DNA of 12,072 bases from Phycisphaeraceae bacterium (GCA_009827205.1 WUAK01000059.1:1-12072); one strand, 5' to 3'; counted from the stretch's first letter, positions 1 through 7,743 are shown. A program made the numbers and translations. Notes: generated by a model not told the origin, from the sequence alone.

Positions 1-1372
1 CAGCTCCGCGCTCTGGCCCATGTCCACCATGGGGTGGCCAGATCCAGCCGGTGTCAACGTAGAATTCGAAGGCTTGCTCGACGCCTTCAACCCGAGTTCC
101 GTCCTCACGACCGCGCGAGAGATCATCACCCTCTGGGTCTCGCGCATGGTCATGTTCAACCGCTACCTGCTGGCGGGAGATGCCGACGGCCAGCTGCCCT
201 TCCCCGACGTCTTCATCCACGCCATGATCCAGGACGGCGAGGGACGCAAGATGTCAAAGTCCCTCGGCAACGGGGTCGACCCGCTCGACATCATCGAGTC
301 CCACGGCACAGACGCGATGCGATACACGCTCTGCGAGATGACCACGCAGACGCAGGACGTCCGCATGCCAGTCGAGAAGGACCCAGAGACGGGCAAAAAC
401 ACGAGCCCGAAGTTCGACAAGGGCCGGAACTTCTGCACCAAGCTCTACAACGCCGCCAACGGGTTCGTGATCCGCATGCTCAGCGAGCACGCGGGGGGCG
501 AACCAGAAGCCGTCGCGCCGAGCGACCTGAGCGTCATCGACCGCTGGATGCTCTCAAAGCTGGCGCGGGCGACCAGGGCGATCGACGAGGCGACGGGCCA
601 GTACCAGTTCTCCGTCTACGCGCAGCAGCTCTTCGATGTGCTCCGCGCCGACTACTGCGACTGGTACCTCGAGGGCGTCAAGCCCACGATGAAGACCGCC
701 CCCGCCCAGCGCGTCGTCATGCAGCAGGTCCTCGAAGCGATCCTGCGGCTCCTGCACCCGGTGACCCCGTTCATCACCGAAGTGCTCGCAAAGCCCGTCC
801 GCGAGTTGCGCGTCGGCGCGGTCGAGGGTGTGGCGCTTCCCGATGGTCGTGACCCGTCGCTCCTGTGCACATCGGGCTGGCCCGAGGTGAGCGATACTCT
901 CATCGACGAGGACGCCGAGGCCCGCTTCGAGCGGATGCAGAAGCTCGTCGACGCGATCCGCAAGGTGCGCGCTCAGCACAAGGTGCCGCCCCGAAGACAG
1001 ATCACGCTGCACGCGGACGCGGACATGGTCGCGAGCCTGAGCGGGCTCGGTCAGGTCACCGAAACGCTCGCCGGGCTCGAGGCGATCACGACGAGCAAGC
1101 CAGAGGGTGAGGCGGTCCCATTCGACTTCGATGGCGTCGAGCTCAAGCTCAGCAACCTCGCCGACGAAGTGGACGGCGATACCGAGCGCGAGCGCCTCCA
1201 GCAGCAGCTCAAGGACCTTGACGGCTCGATCGGCGCACTCGAGAAACGCCTGTCCAACCCGGGCTACACCGATAAAGCACCGGCGCATCTCGTCGAGGAA
1301 ACCCGCAAGAAGCTGGAGCAGCAGCAGGCCGAGCGCGAAGCCGTGCACAAGCGCCTCGGAGAGCTCGGTTGA
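1..1372 (+). CDS. valS: Valine--tRNA ligase, C-terminal part (5' end outside window)
   Basis: ValRS charges tRNA-Val with valine in the cytoplasm. The reading frame is open from base 2, so the gene begins upstream, and the ATG at 20 is an internal methionine. The first residues, SSALWPMSTMGWP, match the conserved ValRS segment before the catalytic KMSKS loop. KMSKS itself is at bases 248-262 within GRKMSKSLGNGVDP. Next comes the helical anticodon-binding domain (around FDKGRNFCTKLYNAANG, then DRWMLSKL and the DWYLEGVKP region). The last 60 or so residues are a Gln/Glu/Lys/Leu-rich coiled coil, the tRNA-binding arm typical of bacterial ValRS, which argues for ValRS over IleRS or LeuRS. The TGA stop at 1370-1372 overlaps the TTG start of the next gene. 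About 456 codons are visible, roughly half of a normal ValRS. Confidence 0.96.
   Translation, partial: SSALWPMSTMGWPDPAGVNVEFEGLLDAFNPSSVLTTAREIITLWVSRMVMFNRYLLAGDADGQLPFPDVFIHAMIQDGEGRKMSKSLGNGVDPLDIIESHGTDAMRYTLCEMTTQTQDVRMPVEKDPETGKNTSPKFDKGRNFCTKLYNAANGFVIRMLSEHAGGEPEAVAPSDLSVIDRWMLSKLARATRAIDEATGQYQFSVYAQQLFDVLRADYCDWYLEGVKPTMKTAPAQRVVMQQVLEAILRLLHPVTPFITEVLAKPVRELRVGAVEGVALPDGRDPSLLCTSGWPEVSDTLIDEDAEARFERMQKLVDAIRKVRAQHKVPPRRQITLHADADMVASLSGLGQVTETLAGLEAITTSKPEGEAVPFDFDGVELKLSNLADEVDGDTERERLQQQLKDLDGSIGALEKRLSNPGYTDKAPAHLVEETRKKLEQQQAEREAVHKRLGELG
1358..1361 (+). promoter_or_regulatory. Shine-Dalgarno GGAG for the lipoprotein TTG start
   Basis: GGAG lies 7 bases before the TTG at 1369, inside the 3' end of valS. 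It decides the rare TTG start and supports translational coupling across the TTGA overlap. Confidence 0.55.
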
Positions 1373-2397
1373 GAAGAACGCTGCTCATCTCAGCGTGTGT
1401 GTTCTTCGCAGGGTGCTCGACCTACGAGGACATCGAGCCAATGCCCTCGCCCTCGGTCACGCGCAGCGATGAGCCGAGGACATACCGCAACTATTCGGCG
1501 CCGAGCGAGGTGCTGTCGATCGAACCATGGGAGTTCGGGGGCACGCCGGGCTCGGTGATCCGCACGCAGCACTACCGCGTTTTCACGACGAGCGATCGGC
1601 GGATCATCCGCCAGACCCTGCCAGGCTTTCTCGAAGCCTCGCTCCGTCAGTACCGCACGTCGCTCGCCGACCTTCCCGCGCCGCCCGTCAAGCTCGACAC
1701 GTATCTGATGCACACACGCCCGCAGTGGGCGACGCTGACACGCGCACTCATGCGCGAACGCGCCGACATCTACCTCCGCATCCAGCGCGGCGGGTTCGCC
1801 GCCTCGGGCCGGGGCGTCTACCGGGACCTTGGCACGCTCAGCGACACTCTCAACCTCGCAGCGCACGAGGGCTGGCACCAGTACACGCAGCTGACGTTCA
1901 AAACCCGCCTCCCGGTCTACCTCGAAGAGGGCATCGCGACCTACATGGAAGGGTTCAAGTTCGACCCGTCGCGACCCGACCTCCCGATCTTCATGCCCTG
2001 GGCGAACACGGAGCGGTACGACCAGCTCCGCGCCGCTTCCGCGGAGGGCCAGCTGCTCTCGTTGCAGGAACTCATGAGTTCGTCGCCGCAGGAGCTCATC
2101 AGCTCCAACCAGATGCGCGCACTGACGTGGTACGCCCAGGTCTGGGCGCTCGTGCACTTTCTCCGCGAGGGCGAGAGCGGTCTGTACAGCAACGGGCTTC
2201 AGGCAATGCTGACCGATGCCGCCTCGGGCGTGGGCAACGGACGACGCGTCGCGCGCATCATGCCCGACCCTCTGAACTCTTATTTCAATACGCCTCTAGA
2301 TGAGCTCGATGCGCAGTACCAGGCGTTCATTGAGACGATCGTCGCGCCGGGTGGACGAGACTGGATCGTCTCGGGCCGTTCGCCTGTTCGTAGGTAG
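1369..2397 (+). CDS. Putative HExxH zinc-protease lipoprotein (DUF1570-like)
   Basis: A 342-residue predicted lipoprotein. The N-terminus has a short basic start, a hydrophobic stretch and a lipobox ending FAGC (lipidated Cys16), so it should be membrane-anchored outside the cytoplasm. The body holds H166-E167-G-W-H170, an HExxH zinc motif, followed about 16 residues later by EEGIATY (E186/E187), the spacing of the third, glutamate ligand in gluzincin-type peptidases. This layout resembles the DUF1570 proteins common in planctomycetes; that family name is from memory of the motif pattern. The substrate is unknown. The TTG start at 1369 is preferred because GGAG lies 7 bases upstream (1358-1361), the start overlaps the valS stop as TTGA, and it gives the complete signal peptide. 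Coupling to valS suggests co-transcription, not a shared function. The gene ends 3 bases from the convergent ftsI stop. Confidence 0.85.
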   Translation: MRRTLLISACVFFAGCSTYEDIEPMPSPSVTRSDEPRTYRNYSAPSEVLSIEPWEFGGTPGSVIRTQHYRVFTTSDRRIIRQTLPGFLEASLRQYRTSLADLPAPPVKLDTYLMHTRPQWATLTRALMRERADIYLRIQRGGFAASGRGVYRDLGTLSDTLNLAAHEGWHQYTQLTFKTRLPVYLEEGIATYMEGFKFDPSRPDLPIFMPWANTERYDQLRAASAEGQLLSLQELMSSSPQELISSNQMRALTWYAQVWALVHFLREGESGLYSNGLQAMLTDAASGVGNGRRVARIMPDPLNSYFNTPLDELDAQYQAFIETIVAPGGRDWIVSGRSPVRR

Positions 2398-2400
2398 CGT

Positions 2401-4341
2401 TTACTCGGGATCGATCGCCGCCAGCTGATCCTGCTCGGTCTCTTCTGACTCGTGCACGATATCGGGCTCGACGCCGAGGTACTCGAGCGAGCGTTCAAGC
2501 ACCCGGCGTGCAATCGGTGCCGCGACGTACGAACCGTAGTGCTGACGCTTCCTGATCTGCTCTGGGCCCGGGTCGTCGATGACAACGATGATCGTGAGTC
2601 TGGGCGTCTCGAACGGCGCGCCAGCGATAAAGCTCGAGTTGTACTGGTCCTCGTAGTACCCGATGCGCGACTTTGCGTACTTGAAGCCCTCGGGGGCCGG
2701 ACCGACCGGCACGTCGGCGGTTCCAGACTTGCCGAACATCGTGTACTTCCAGCCGGACTCGCCGTGCACACGCTCCATCGTCGCCTCGGCCTTGGCCGCG
2801 ACCTTGACGAGCGCTTCGCGCACAAGCACACACACGTCTGGCCCAAAGACACGCTTGACCACCGCGGGTTCGTTTGGATCGACTCCGGTCAGCCGCAGAT
2901 CCACGAGCGTGCCGGCCATGTCGCCGGTCCTTGCGAACGCGCCGTACGCACGGAGGATCTGCACGGGCGTGACGCCCACCTCGTGCCCGAAGGCGATAGA
3001 AGTGTGCGTGTATTTGCTCCAGTTCTTCATCGTCGTGACCGCACCCGCCGATTCGGTTGAGAGCCCGATACGCGTGGGCTTGCCGAACCCGAGCTCGAGC
3101 ACCTTGTCGCGCACGTCCTTGAACGACATCCGCTCGGTGGCCTTGATCATCCCGATGTTCGAGCTGTTAACGAGCACATCAGCCCAGGTCATCTCGTGCC
3201 TACGCGTCACGTCCTCGATACGCCTGCCATAGCTCGTGCGCCAGAGCCCGCCCTCTGTGTCGAAGACCTCATCGGGTGTTGCCTTGCCGGCCTCAGTGAT
3301 CGCGGCCCAGATAAAGGGTTTGAAGCTCGATCCCGGCTCGTACAGGTGCTCGACGCAACGGTTCTTGGCCAGCGCCGGGTGGACCTCGGGCTCGCCCAGA
3401 TTCCGGATGGTGTCGTAGCGACCCACGGGCAACTCGTAACCGGGAAGGCGCTTCTGGTCTTTGGGAAGAACCGGCAGCTCAAGCAAGCCGGGCATGTCGC
3501 GAACGAGATCGACAATCGCGAGGATCTCGCCTGTGTGCGGGTCTGCCATCACGAGCCTGCCGCCCGCCGCATCGAACTCCGTGATCCCGCGGTGCAGTTC
3601 CTCCATTGCGATGCGTTGGAGTTCAAGGTCGATCGACATGCGCACATCGCCGCCCGCCTGCGCAGGCTTCCACGTGCCCGGCTCGATCCAGAGCGGCTTG
3701 CGCGACGCGTCGCGGACGTAGGCGCCCTGGCCCCGCTCACCGGTCAGCTCCTCATCGAATGCATGCTCGAAACCAAGCAGGCCTGAGTGCTCTGCACCAA
3801 CGAGCCCGAGCAGGTTCGCCAACTGATCGAGCGCCGGGTATTCGCGCACCGGGACATCCTCGAGGTGCACCCCCTTGATTCCAAGTCCACGGACCTGCTC
3901 AGCGAGCTGCTGGTCTATCGGATCACCGATCGAGACGTACTGGATGAGCCTCGGATCCTCGCCCGATTCGGTCGCCGCGAGAATCGCCGCCTGGTTCTCC
4001 GACATACGCGAAACGATCCGCTGTCCGACCTCGCCCGGTTCGAGTGCGAGAAGCTGAGACAATACGACGATCGCTTCGCCAGGCGGGTCTGGGAACTTAG
4101 AGGGATCGACGAACACGCGCTTTGCAAACCTCGTCGCCGCGATCACGCGCCCTCGCCTGTCGTAGATCTCACCCCGGACCGGGTCCTGGAATCGCACGCT
4201 CTGGCGCAGTCCAACGTAGTCACCAAGCCGCTCGTCGGGCTCGAGTTGGAGCTGCCCGACACGAAAGAACACGGCTACGAACACGAGAATACACACCGCG
4301 ATCAACAGCTTGGTCACGAACTGCACACGGTCGCCCGTCAC
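2401..4341 (-). CDS. ftsI: Penicillin-binding protein, FtsI/PBP2-type transpeptidase
   Basis: A 646-residue class B PBP, a DD-transpeptidase that crosslinks peptidoglycan on the outer face of the membrane, here most likely at the septum. Residues about 8-29 form a signal anchor. A dimerisation domain follows (DPVRGEIYDRRGRVIA at about 53-68 is the typical PBP signature). The C-terminal transpeptidase domain has all three active-site motifs: S338-S-F-K341 (catalytic Ser338) in EPGSSFKP, S393-S-N395, and K538-S-G-T541. KSGT, not KTG, is also seen in E. coli PBP3. No PASTA repeats are visible at the C-terminus. The start is GTG at 4341, overlapping the stop of the FtsL-like gene as GTGA. The position directly after ftsL supports FtsI over an elongation PBP2. 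No murE follows; the operon ends here, facing the convergent lipoprotein gene with a 3-base gap. Confidence 0.94.
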   Translation of the reverse strand: MTGDRVQFVTKLLIAVCILVFVAVFFRVGQLQLEPDERLGDYVGLRQSVRFQDPVRGEIYDRRGRVIAATRFAKRVFVDPSKFPDPPGEAIVVLSQLLALEPGEVGQRIVSRMSENQAAILAATESGEDPRLIQYVSIGDPIDQQLAEQVRGLGIKGVHLEDVPVREYPALDQLANLLGLVGAEHSGLLGFEHAFDEELTGERGQGAYVRDASRKPLWIEPGTWKPAQAGGDVRMSIDLELQRIAMEELHRGITEFDAAGGRLVMADPHTGEILAIVDLVRDMPGLLELPVLPKDQKRLPGYELPVGRYDTIRNLGEPEVHPALAKNRCVEHLYEPGSSFKPFIWAAITEAGKATPDEVFDTEGGLWRTSYGRRIEDVTRRHEMTWADVLVNSSNIGMIKATERMSFKDVRDKVLELGFGKPTRIGLSTESAGAVTTMKNWSKYTHTSIAFGHEVGVTPVQILRAYGAFARTGDMAGTLVDLRLTGVDPNEPAVVKRVFGPDVCVLVREALVKVAAKAEATMERVHGESGWKYTMFGKSGTADVPVGPAPEGFKYAKSRIGYYEDQYNSSFIAGAPFETPRLTIIVVIDDPGPEQIRKRQHYGSYVAAPIARRVLERSLEYLGVEPDIVHESEETEQDQLAAIDPE

Positions 4342-4619
4342 GGCGTCTCTGCCTCTGAAGGCGCGTAATCGACGGCTACTACCCCCACCTGCTCTGGTGT
4401 CGTCCGCAGGGCGATCTCCGAGCGGAGCGTCCAGAGATCCTTGTCCTGCTGCGTCTGGCGCAGACGGGCATCGGACTGCTCATGAATAGCCTGGAGTCTG
4501 AGCTGCCTGTACGAGAGTAGAGATAGAGCAATCACGCCCATGCCCACGATCAGAACCGCCAGACGGAGCATCAAGCCGGGGGAGCCGGCGCCGTGCTCGT
4601 CCGGGGTCCCGAGGGTCAT
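4338..4619 (-). CDS. ftsL: FtsL-like bitopic cell-division protein
   Basis: A 93-residue protein with a short polar N-terminus, one transmembrane helix (about residues 16-36, LMLRLAVLIVGMGVIALSLL) and a Gln/Arg/Glu-rich segment (about 37-72) that looks like a periplasmic coiled coil. Size, topology and position immediately before ftsI match FtsL, the scaffold that with FtsB/DivIC holds and activates FtsW-FtsI. FtsL sequences diverge so far that identity rests mainly on architecture and context. The ATG at 4619 overlaps the LysM stop as ATGA, with GAGGGG about 9 bases upstream, and its own stop overlaps the ftsI start. It could also be a lineage-specific FtsL/FtsB functional analogue. Confidence 0.72.
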   Translation of the reverse strand: MTLGTPDEHGAGSPGLMLRLAVLIVGMGVIALSLLSYRQLRLQAIHEQSDARLRQTQQDKDLWTLRSEIALRTTPEQVGVVAVDYAPSEAETP

Positions 4620-5617
4620 GCGCGGCCGCCCCTCGGGTAGCGAAGCTTCATCCCGACGCGGATGTCGTTGGCATCGTTGATCTGGTCACCGTTGATCTTG
4701 ATGAGCTCATTCATCCTTCGGACGGTGCCCATCAGTTCCTGCGAGATCTCGCTGAGTGTGTCGCCGTCCTTGACGACGTACGTGCCGAACCGCTCGTTGT
4801 TGGTCGTCTGCCTTGTCGGCGCCTGCGCGGCTTGGGTTTGTGGAGTCTGTGTCTTCGGGATTGACAGAGGCGACCCTGAACGCGCCGGGATCACGAGCTC
4901 ATCGCCAATCAGGACGTGGCCCTCGCTGTTGACCTTGCCCGCGTTCGCCTTGGCCAGTTCGGGCCAGAGGTTGCCGTTGCCGTAGTATCGTGCCGCAATC
5001 GCGTAGAGCGACTCGCCCTCGTCAACCGTGTGCTTGACCGGGCTTGGGGGTGTCTGGCGATCGGACCTGCCGGCGCGCTCGTTCTGTGCGAGTGTGTCAC
5101 GGTTCTGCTGGGCCCGACGGGACTGCTCGATCTGATCGCGCGTCTGGATGCCGGGCCTGGATGTGTAGCCGTTCACTCGGTCGAACATCTCGGGCGGCAG
5201 CCCTGCGTAATCCGTCGATTCGGACTCGGTGCTTGCGGTGTTGATGATGCCCGAATCGCGGGTCGATGGCTCACGGACAGGATCGCGCATCGCTGTTGAT
5301 TCACGAGGAATCATCGAGACCTCGATCGGTCTATCGCTCGTGTTTGCCTGCGCTGTGTCGAGACCGGGAAGCGATTCGCGGATGCCACCGATACCTGGGT
5401 CGACGCGAACCGCGTCATCACCAGCCATGGGCCTGACTGTCTCGCCAATCCCAGGCGGCACATCCGCGATGCGGTGCACGACCATGGGCTGATCTATCTC
5501 CTGATCGGCGACGATCGGTTCGGACTGTGCTCGGGAAAGGTGATCGCTGATCAGCACGCCCACGGCGAGGATCAAACTAAACCCAATGATGAGCGCGAGT
5601 TTCTGTTCGCGAGTCAC
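4616..5617 (-). CDS. Membrane-anchored protein with two LysM domains
   Basis: Predicted 333-residue protein. Residues about 6-23 form a signal anchor directly after the start (TREQKLALIIGFSLILAVGV). A long low-complexity, Pro/Ser/Gln-rich linker follows to about 195. Two LysM modules follow, at about 196-244 (HTVDEGESLYAIAARYYG... LWPELAKAN) and 280-328 (YVVKDGDTLSEISQELMG...), joined by a Gln/Thr/Pro linker. LysM domains bind the N-acetylglucosamine moieties of peptidoglycan, so it probably sits on the wall face of the membrane. No catalytic domain is visible. I chose GTG at 5617: AGGGA lies 6 bases upstream and the anchor follows at once. The alternative ATG at 5734 adds 39 residues with no recognisable feature, has no Shine-Dalgarno, but would overlap the rsmH stop as ATGA. 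Lying between rsmH and ftsL, it probably acts in division; that is inference from context. Confidence 0.85.
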   Translation of the reverse strand: MTREQKLALIIGFSLILAVGVLISDHLSRAQSEPIVADQEIDQPMVVHRIADVPPGIGETVRPMAGDDAVRVDPGIGGIRESLPGLDTAQANTSDRPIEVSMIPRESTAMRDPVREPSTRDSGIINTASTESESTDYAGLPPEMFDRVNGYTSRPGIQTRDQIEQSRRAQQNRDTLAQNERAGRSDRQTPPSPVKHTVDEGESLYAIAARYYGNGNLWPELAKANAGKVNSEGHVLIGDELVIPARSGSPLSIPKTQTPQTQAAQAPTRQTTNNERFGTYVVKDGDTLSEISQELMGTVRRMNELIKINGDQINDANDIRVGMKLRYPRGGRA

Positions 5618-5730
5618 GGCGATTCCCTGCCAAAGCGGGCCGGCGTAAACCAGCCTGAGACAACGACTTCCGTGTCGGTGCCTGCCTACGTTGTCGATCC
5701 ACACCGCGGCCGCTCCGCCGCGTTTGTTTG

Positions 5731-6690
5731 TCATCGGGCATCGGGTCGCGTTTCGTCCAACACTTGAAGCACGCGGAGCTTTGCAGATCTCGCCCTCGGG
5801 TTCGCGTGCTCTTCAGCCTCTCCCGCCACCGCGGGCTTGCGAGTCAGCCGCCTGCCGTCTCCGGCCTGCTCGATCTGCTGGAACATCCGCTTCACCGGTC
5901 GGTCCTCAAGCGAGTGGAACGAGATCACACCCACCCTCGCACCCTGGTTCAGCCACGAATCCTTGCCAGACGCGGCCTTCATACTCCCAATTCGGATCTG
6001 CTCAAGCAGCGAATCGAGCGACTCGATTTCACCATTCACTGCGATCCGAAGCGCCTGGAACGTGCGCGTTGCGCGGTCGATCCGTTTGCGTCCCTTGGGC
6101 GGAGGCCCTGCCGAGCGGCGGACGACATCGGCGAGATCTCCCGTCGTGTCGAACCTCTGCTGCTTGCGTCGCTCGACGATCGCCCTCGCGATCCGCCGCG
6201 AAGCACGCTCTTCGCCGTAGCGGTAGATCACGTCCGCGAGTTCTTGTTCATCGAGTTCATTAACGAGATCCGCTGCGGTGAGCTGGCCCGAGGTGTCGAG
6301 CCTCATGTCGAGCGGCCCGTCCTCTCGGAATGTCAGCCCCCGCGATGGATCGTCGACCTGATTGGAGGCAAACCCAAGATCCGCGAGCAGCAGATCGACC
6401 TTCAGGCCTTCGTTCTCGATGAACCGGGGCAGGTCAGCGAAGCTGCCGTGGTGAGTGAGGATTCTTGATTCGTTCGTCTCAGCAACGGACTTGGTTGCGC
6501 TTGAGAGATTCGACTTGTCGAGGTCATTGAGCACAACAACACCCGTCGATCCGATTCGCGAGGCGATCTCACGCGCGTGCCCGCCCAGGCCCGCTGTCGC
6601 GTCGGCGTACACCTCGCCGGGCTTCGGATCGAGCAGCCCGATCACCTCGTCCATCAGCACCGGGATGTGGCCCCTGGGGTCGTCCGCCAT
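5731..6690 (-). CDS. rsmH: 16S rRNA (cytosine1402-N4)-methyltransferase RsmH (MraW)
   Basis: A 319-residue SAM-dependent enzyme that methylates N4 of C1402 (E. coli numbering) in the ribosomal P site and is usually the dcw-cluster gene just before ftsL. Recognisable blocks in order are HIPVLMDEV at the N-terminus, the SAM loop YADATAGLGGHA (residues about 28-39), DLGFASNQVDDPSRGLTF and DGPLDMRLD (about 105-132), YGEERASRRIARAIVERR, FQALRIAVNGE, and ISFHSLEDRPVKRMF near the C-terminus. The length is normal for the family. The ATG at 6690 has no convincing Shine-Dalgarno, but TAGGCT lies 6 bases upstream, suggesting a leaderless transcript. No mraZ precedes it; the upstream gene is the divergent sppA. 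It is the first gene of the leftward operon. Confidence 0.97.
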   Translation of the reverse strand: MADDPRGHIPVLMDEVIGLLDPKPGEVYADATAGLGGHAREIASRIGSTGVVVLNDLDKSNLSSATKSVAETNESRILTHHGSFADLPRFIENEGLKVDLLLADLGFASNQVDDPSRGLTFREDGPLDMRLDTSGQLTAADLVNELDEQELADVIYRYGEERASRRIARAIVERRKQQRFDTTGDLADVVRRSAGPPPKGRKRIDRATRTFQALRIAVNGEIESLDSLLEQIRIGSMKAASGKDSWLNQGARVGVISFHSLEDRPVKRMFQQIEQAGDGRRLTRKPAVAGEAEEHANPRARSAKLRVLQVLDETRPDAR

Positions 6691-6696
6691 CGCTTG

Positions 6697-6702
6697 AGCC
6701 TA
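6697..6702 (-). promoter_or_regulatory. Candidate -10 element (TAGGCT) of rsmH, leaderless type
   Basis: On the minus strand TAGGCT (TANNNT pattern) ends 6 bases before the rsmH ATG, placing transcription start at or next to the start codon. No clear -35 hexamer is seen at the right distance. Supported by similar placement at three other genes in the window. Confidence 0.4.
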
Positions 6703-6708
6703 CGCCGC

Positions 6709-6718
6709 CCGGGCCCGG
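6709..6718. repeat. 10-bp perfect palindrome between rsmH and sppA
   Basis: CCGGGCCCGG is a perfect palindrome two bases before the candidate sppA -10 (6721). The other divergent spacer has a related GGCCC/GGGCC palindrome. Function unknown; chance is possible given base composition. Confidence 0.3.
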
Positions 6719-6720
6719 TG

Positions 6721-6726
6721 TACCCT
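6721..6726 (+). promoter_or_regulatory. Candidate -10 element (TACCCT) of sppA, leaderless type
   Basis: TACCCT (TANNNT) ends 6 bases before the sppA ATG at 6733. With only 42 bases between the divergent rsmH and sppA starts and no Shine-Dalgarno before the ATG, a leaderless transcript is likely. A -35 is not obvious; TTGAGC at 6694-6699 is 21 bases away, which is too far. Confidence 0.4.
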
Positions 6727-6732
6727 GTTCTC

Positions 6733-7743
6733 ATGCGAACGCCTCCATTCGTCACTCTGCTCGCCGTCACACTCACCGCTCTCGTCGGCTGCGTCCCAAA
6801 CTCCATCACGCTGCAATTCGATGGACGCCCGACACGCATCGACGAGCGAACCGTCGCTCGCGACGGCGCGAGCCGGGACAAGGTCGCACAGATCGACCTC
6901 ACAGGCGTGATTACGGCGACTTCTACCTCACCATTCGGGAACGCCGCGCTGCTCGACGACTTCTCAGCCATGCTTGGTAAGGCCGAGCAAGACCCGGCGG
7001 TCAAGGCGGTGCTCATCCACATCAACTCCCCGGGTGGGTCGGTCGCCGCGAGCGAGACGCTCGCCGAGATGATCGAGACATTCAAACAGCGATCGAAGAA
7101 GCCGGTTGTTGTGAGCATGGGCGAGGTCGCGGCTTCGGGCGGGTATTACACCGCGATCACGGCAGACCACATCGTTGCGCAGCCTGCCACCATCACGGGC
7201 TCCATCGGGGTCATTGTCCCCACCATCAACGTCTCCGACGGGCTCTCACGCCTCGGCATCACGTCGCGCTCGGTCGTCTCTGGTCCGAACAAGGACATCG
7301 CCAACCCGATGCAGCCGGCAAACGAAGACCATATGCAGCTCATCCAAGGCATCGTCGACGAGTTCTATTTGGATTTCCGCACGCGCGTCACGAGCGCGAG
7401 GCCCGACATTCAGAATCCGGACACTACGCTGGACGGCAGAGTTGTTACTGGAAGAACTGCGCTCGAGCTCGGGCTCGTCGATGAACTCGGAGGCATCAGA
7501 GACGCGCACGCCGCGGCCAAGCGCCTTGCCGGTCTCAACTCGGCACAGCTCGTCAAGTACTACAGGGGCGGGCCGCCCCCGCTCACGCCCTACGCCTCGG
7601 CGAGCGCGCAGGTGCCACAGACCGACCAACCGGGCGTGCTCGACGCGGTGCTGAACTGGAAGGATCGGCTCGCGATGAGCGGTGCGACAGACCCGGGTTT
7701 CTATTACCTCTGGCTCCCGCCCGGGGCGCTCTCGATCGACTAG
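6733..7743 (+). CDS. sppA: Signal peptide peptidase SppA-like serine protease, lipoprotein
   Basis: A 336-residue protease of the S49/SppA family (ClpP-crotonase fold), which degrades signal peptides and membrane peptides on the outer face of the membrane. The N-terminus is a signal sequence with lipobox LVGC (Cys20), so it is tethered by lipid. Hallmarks are INSPGGSV (about 97-104), the nucleophile Ser135 in EVAASGGYY, GSIGVI (about 156-161), and Lys187 in SGPNKD, matching the Ser-Lys dyad of the short, single-repeat SppA enzymes such as the Bacillus one. The GRVVTGRTALELGLVDELGG block (about 235-254) is also typical. The C-terminal 55 or so residues after the core match nothing I recognise. 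The ATG at 6733 is chosen over an upstream in-frame start because it gives a clean signal peptide and the longer version would overlap rsmH antisense. It ends tail to tail with lipB. Confidence 0.94.
   Translation: MRTPPFVTLLAVTLTALVGCVPNSITLQFDGRPTRIDERTVARDGASRDKVAQIDLTGVITATSTSPFGNAALLDDFSAMLGKAEQDPAVKAVLIHINSPGGSVAASETLAEMIETFKQRSKKPVVVSMGEVAASGGYYTAITADHIVAQPATITGSIGVIVPTINVSDGLSRLGITSRSVVSGPNKDIANPMQPANEDHMQLIQGIVDEFYLDFRTRVTSARPDIQNPDTTLDGRVVTGRTALELGLVDELGGIRDAHAAAKRLAGLNSAQLVKYYRGGPPPLTPYASASAQVPQTDQPGVLDAVLNWKDRLAMSGATDPGFYYLWLPPGALSID

Noticed and set aside
554..1348. Minus-strand open frame of 264 codons opposite valS
   Set aside because: It mirrors the valS coding frame, lacks motifs, and valS homology is clear throughout the region.
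5728..6468. Long plus-strand open frame (246 codons) opposite rsmH
   Set aside because: It is antisense to the unmistakable rsmH and its translation has no recognisable motif; long antisense frames are expected in GC-rich DNA.
6577..6732. Upstream extension of sppA to a start at 6577
   Set aside because: It runs antisense into rsmH and would bury the signal peptide and lipobox; the ATG at 6733 gives a normal lipoprotein.
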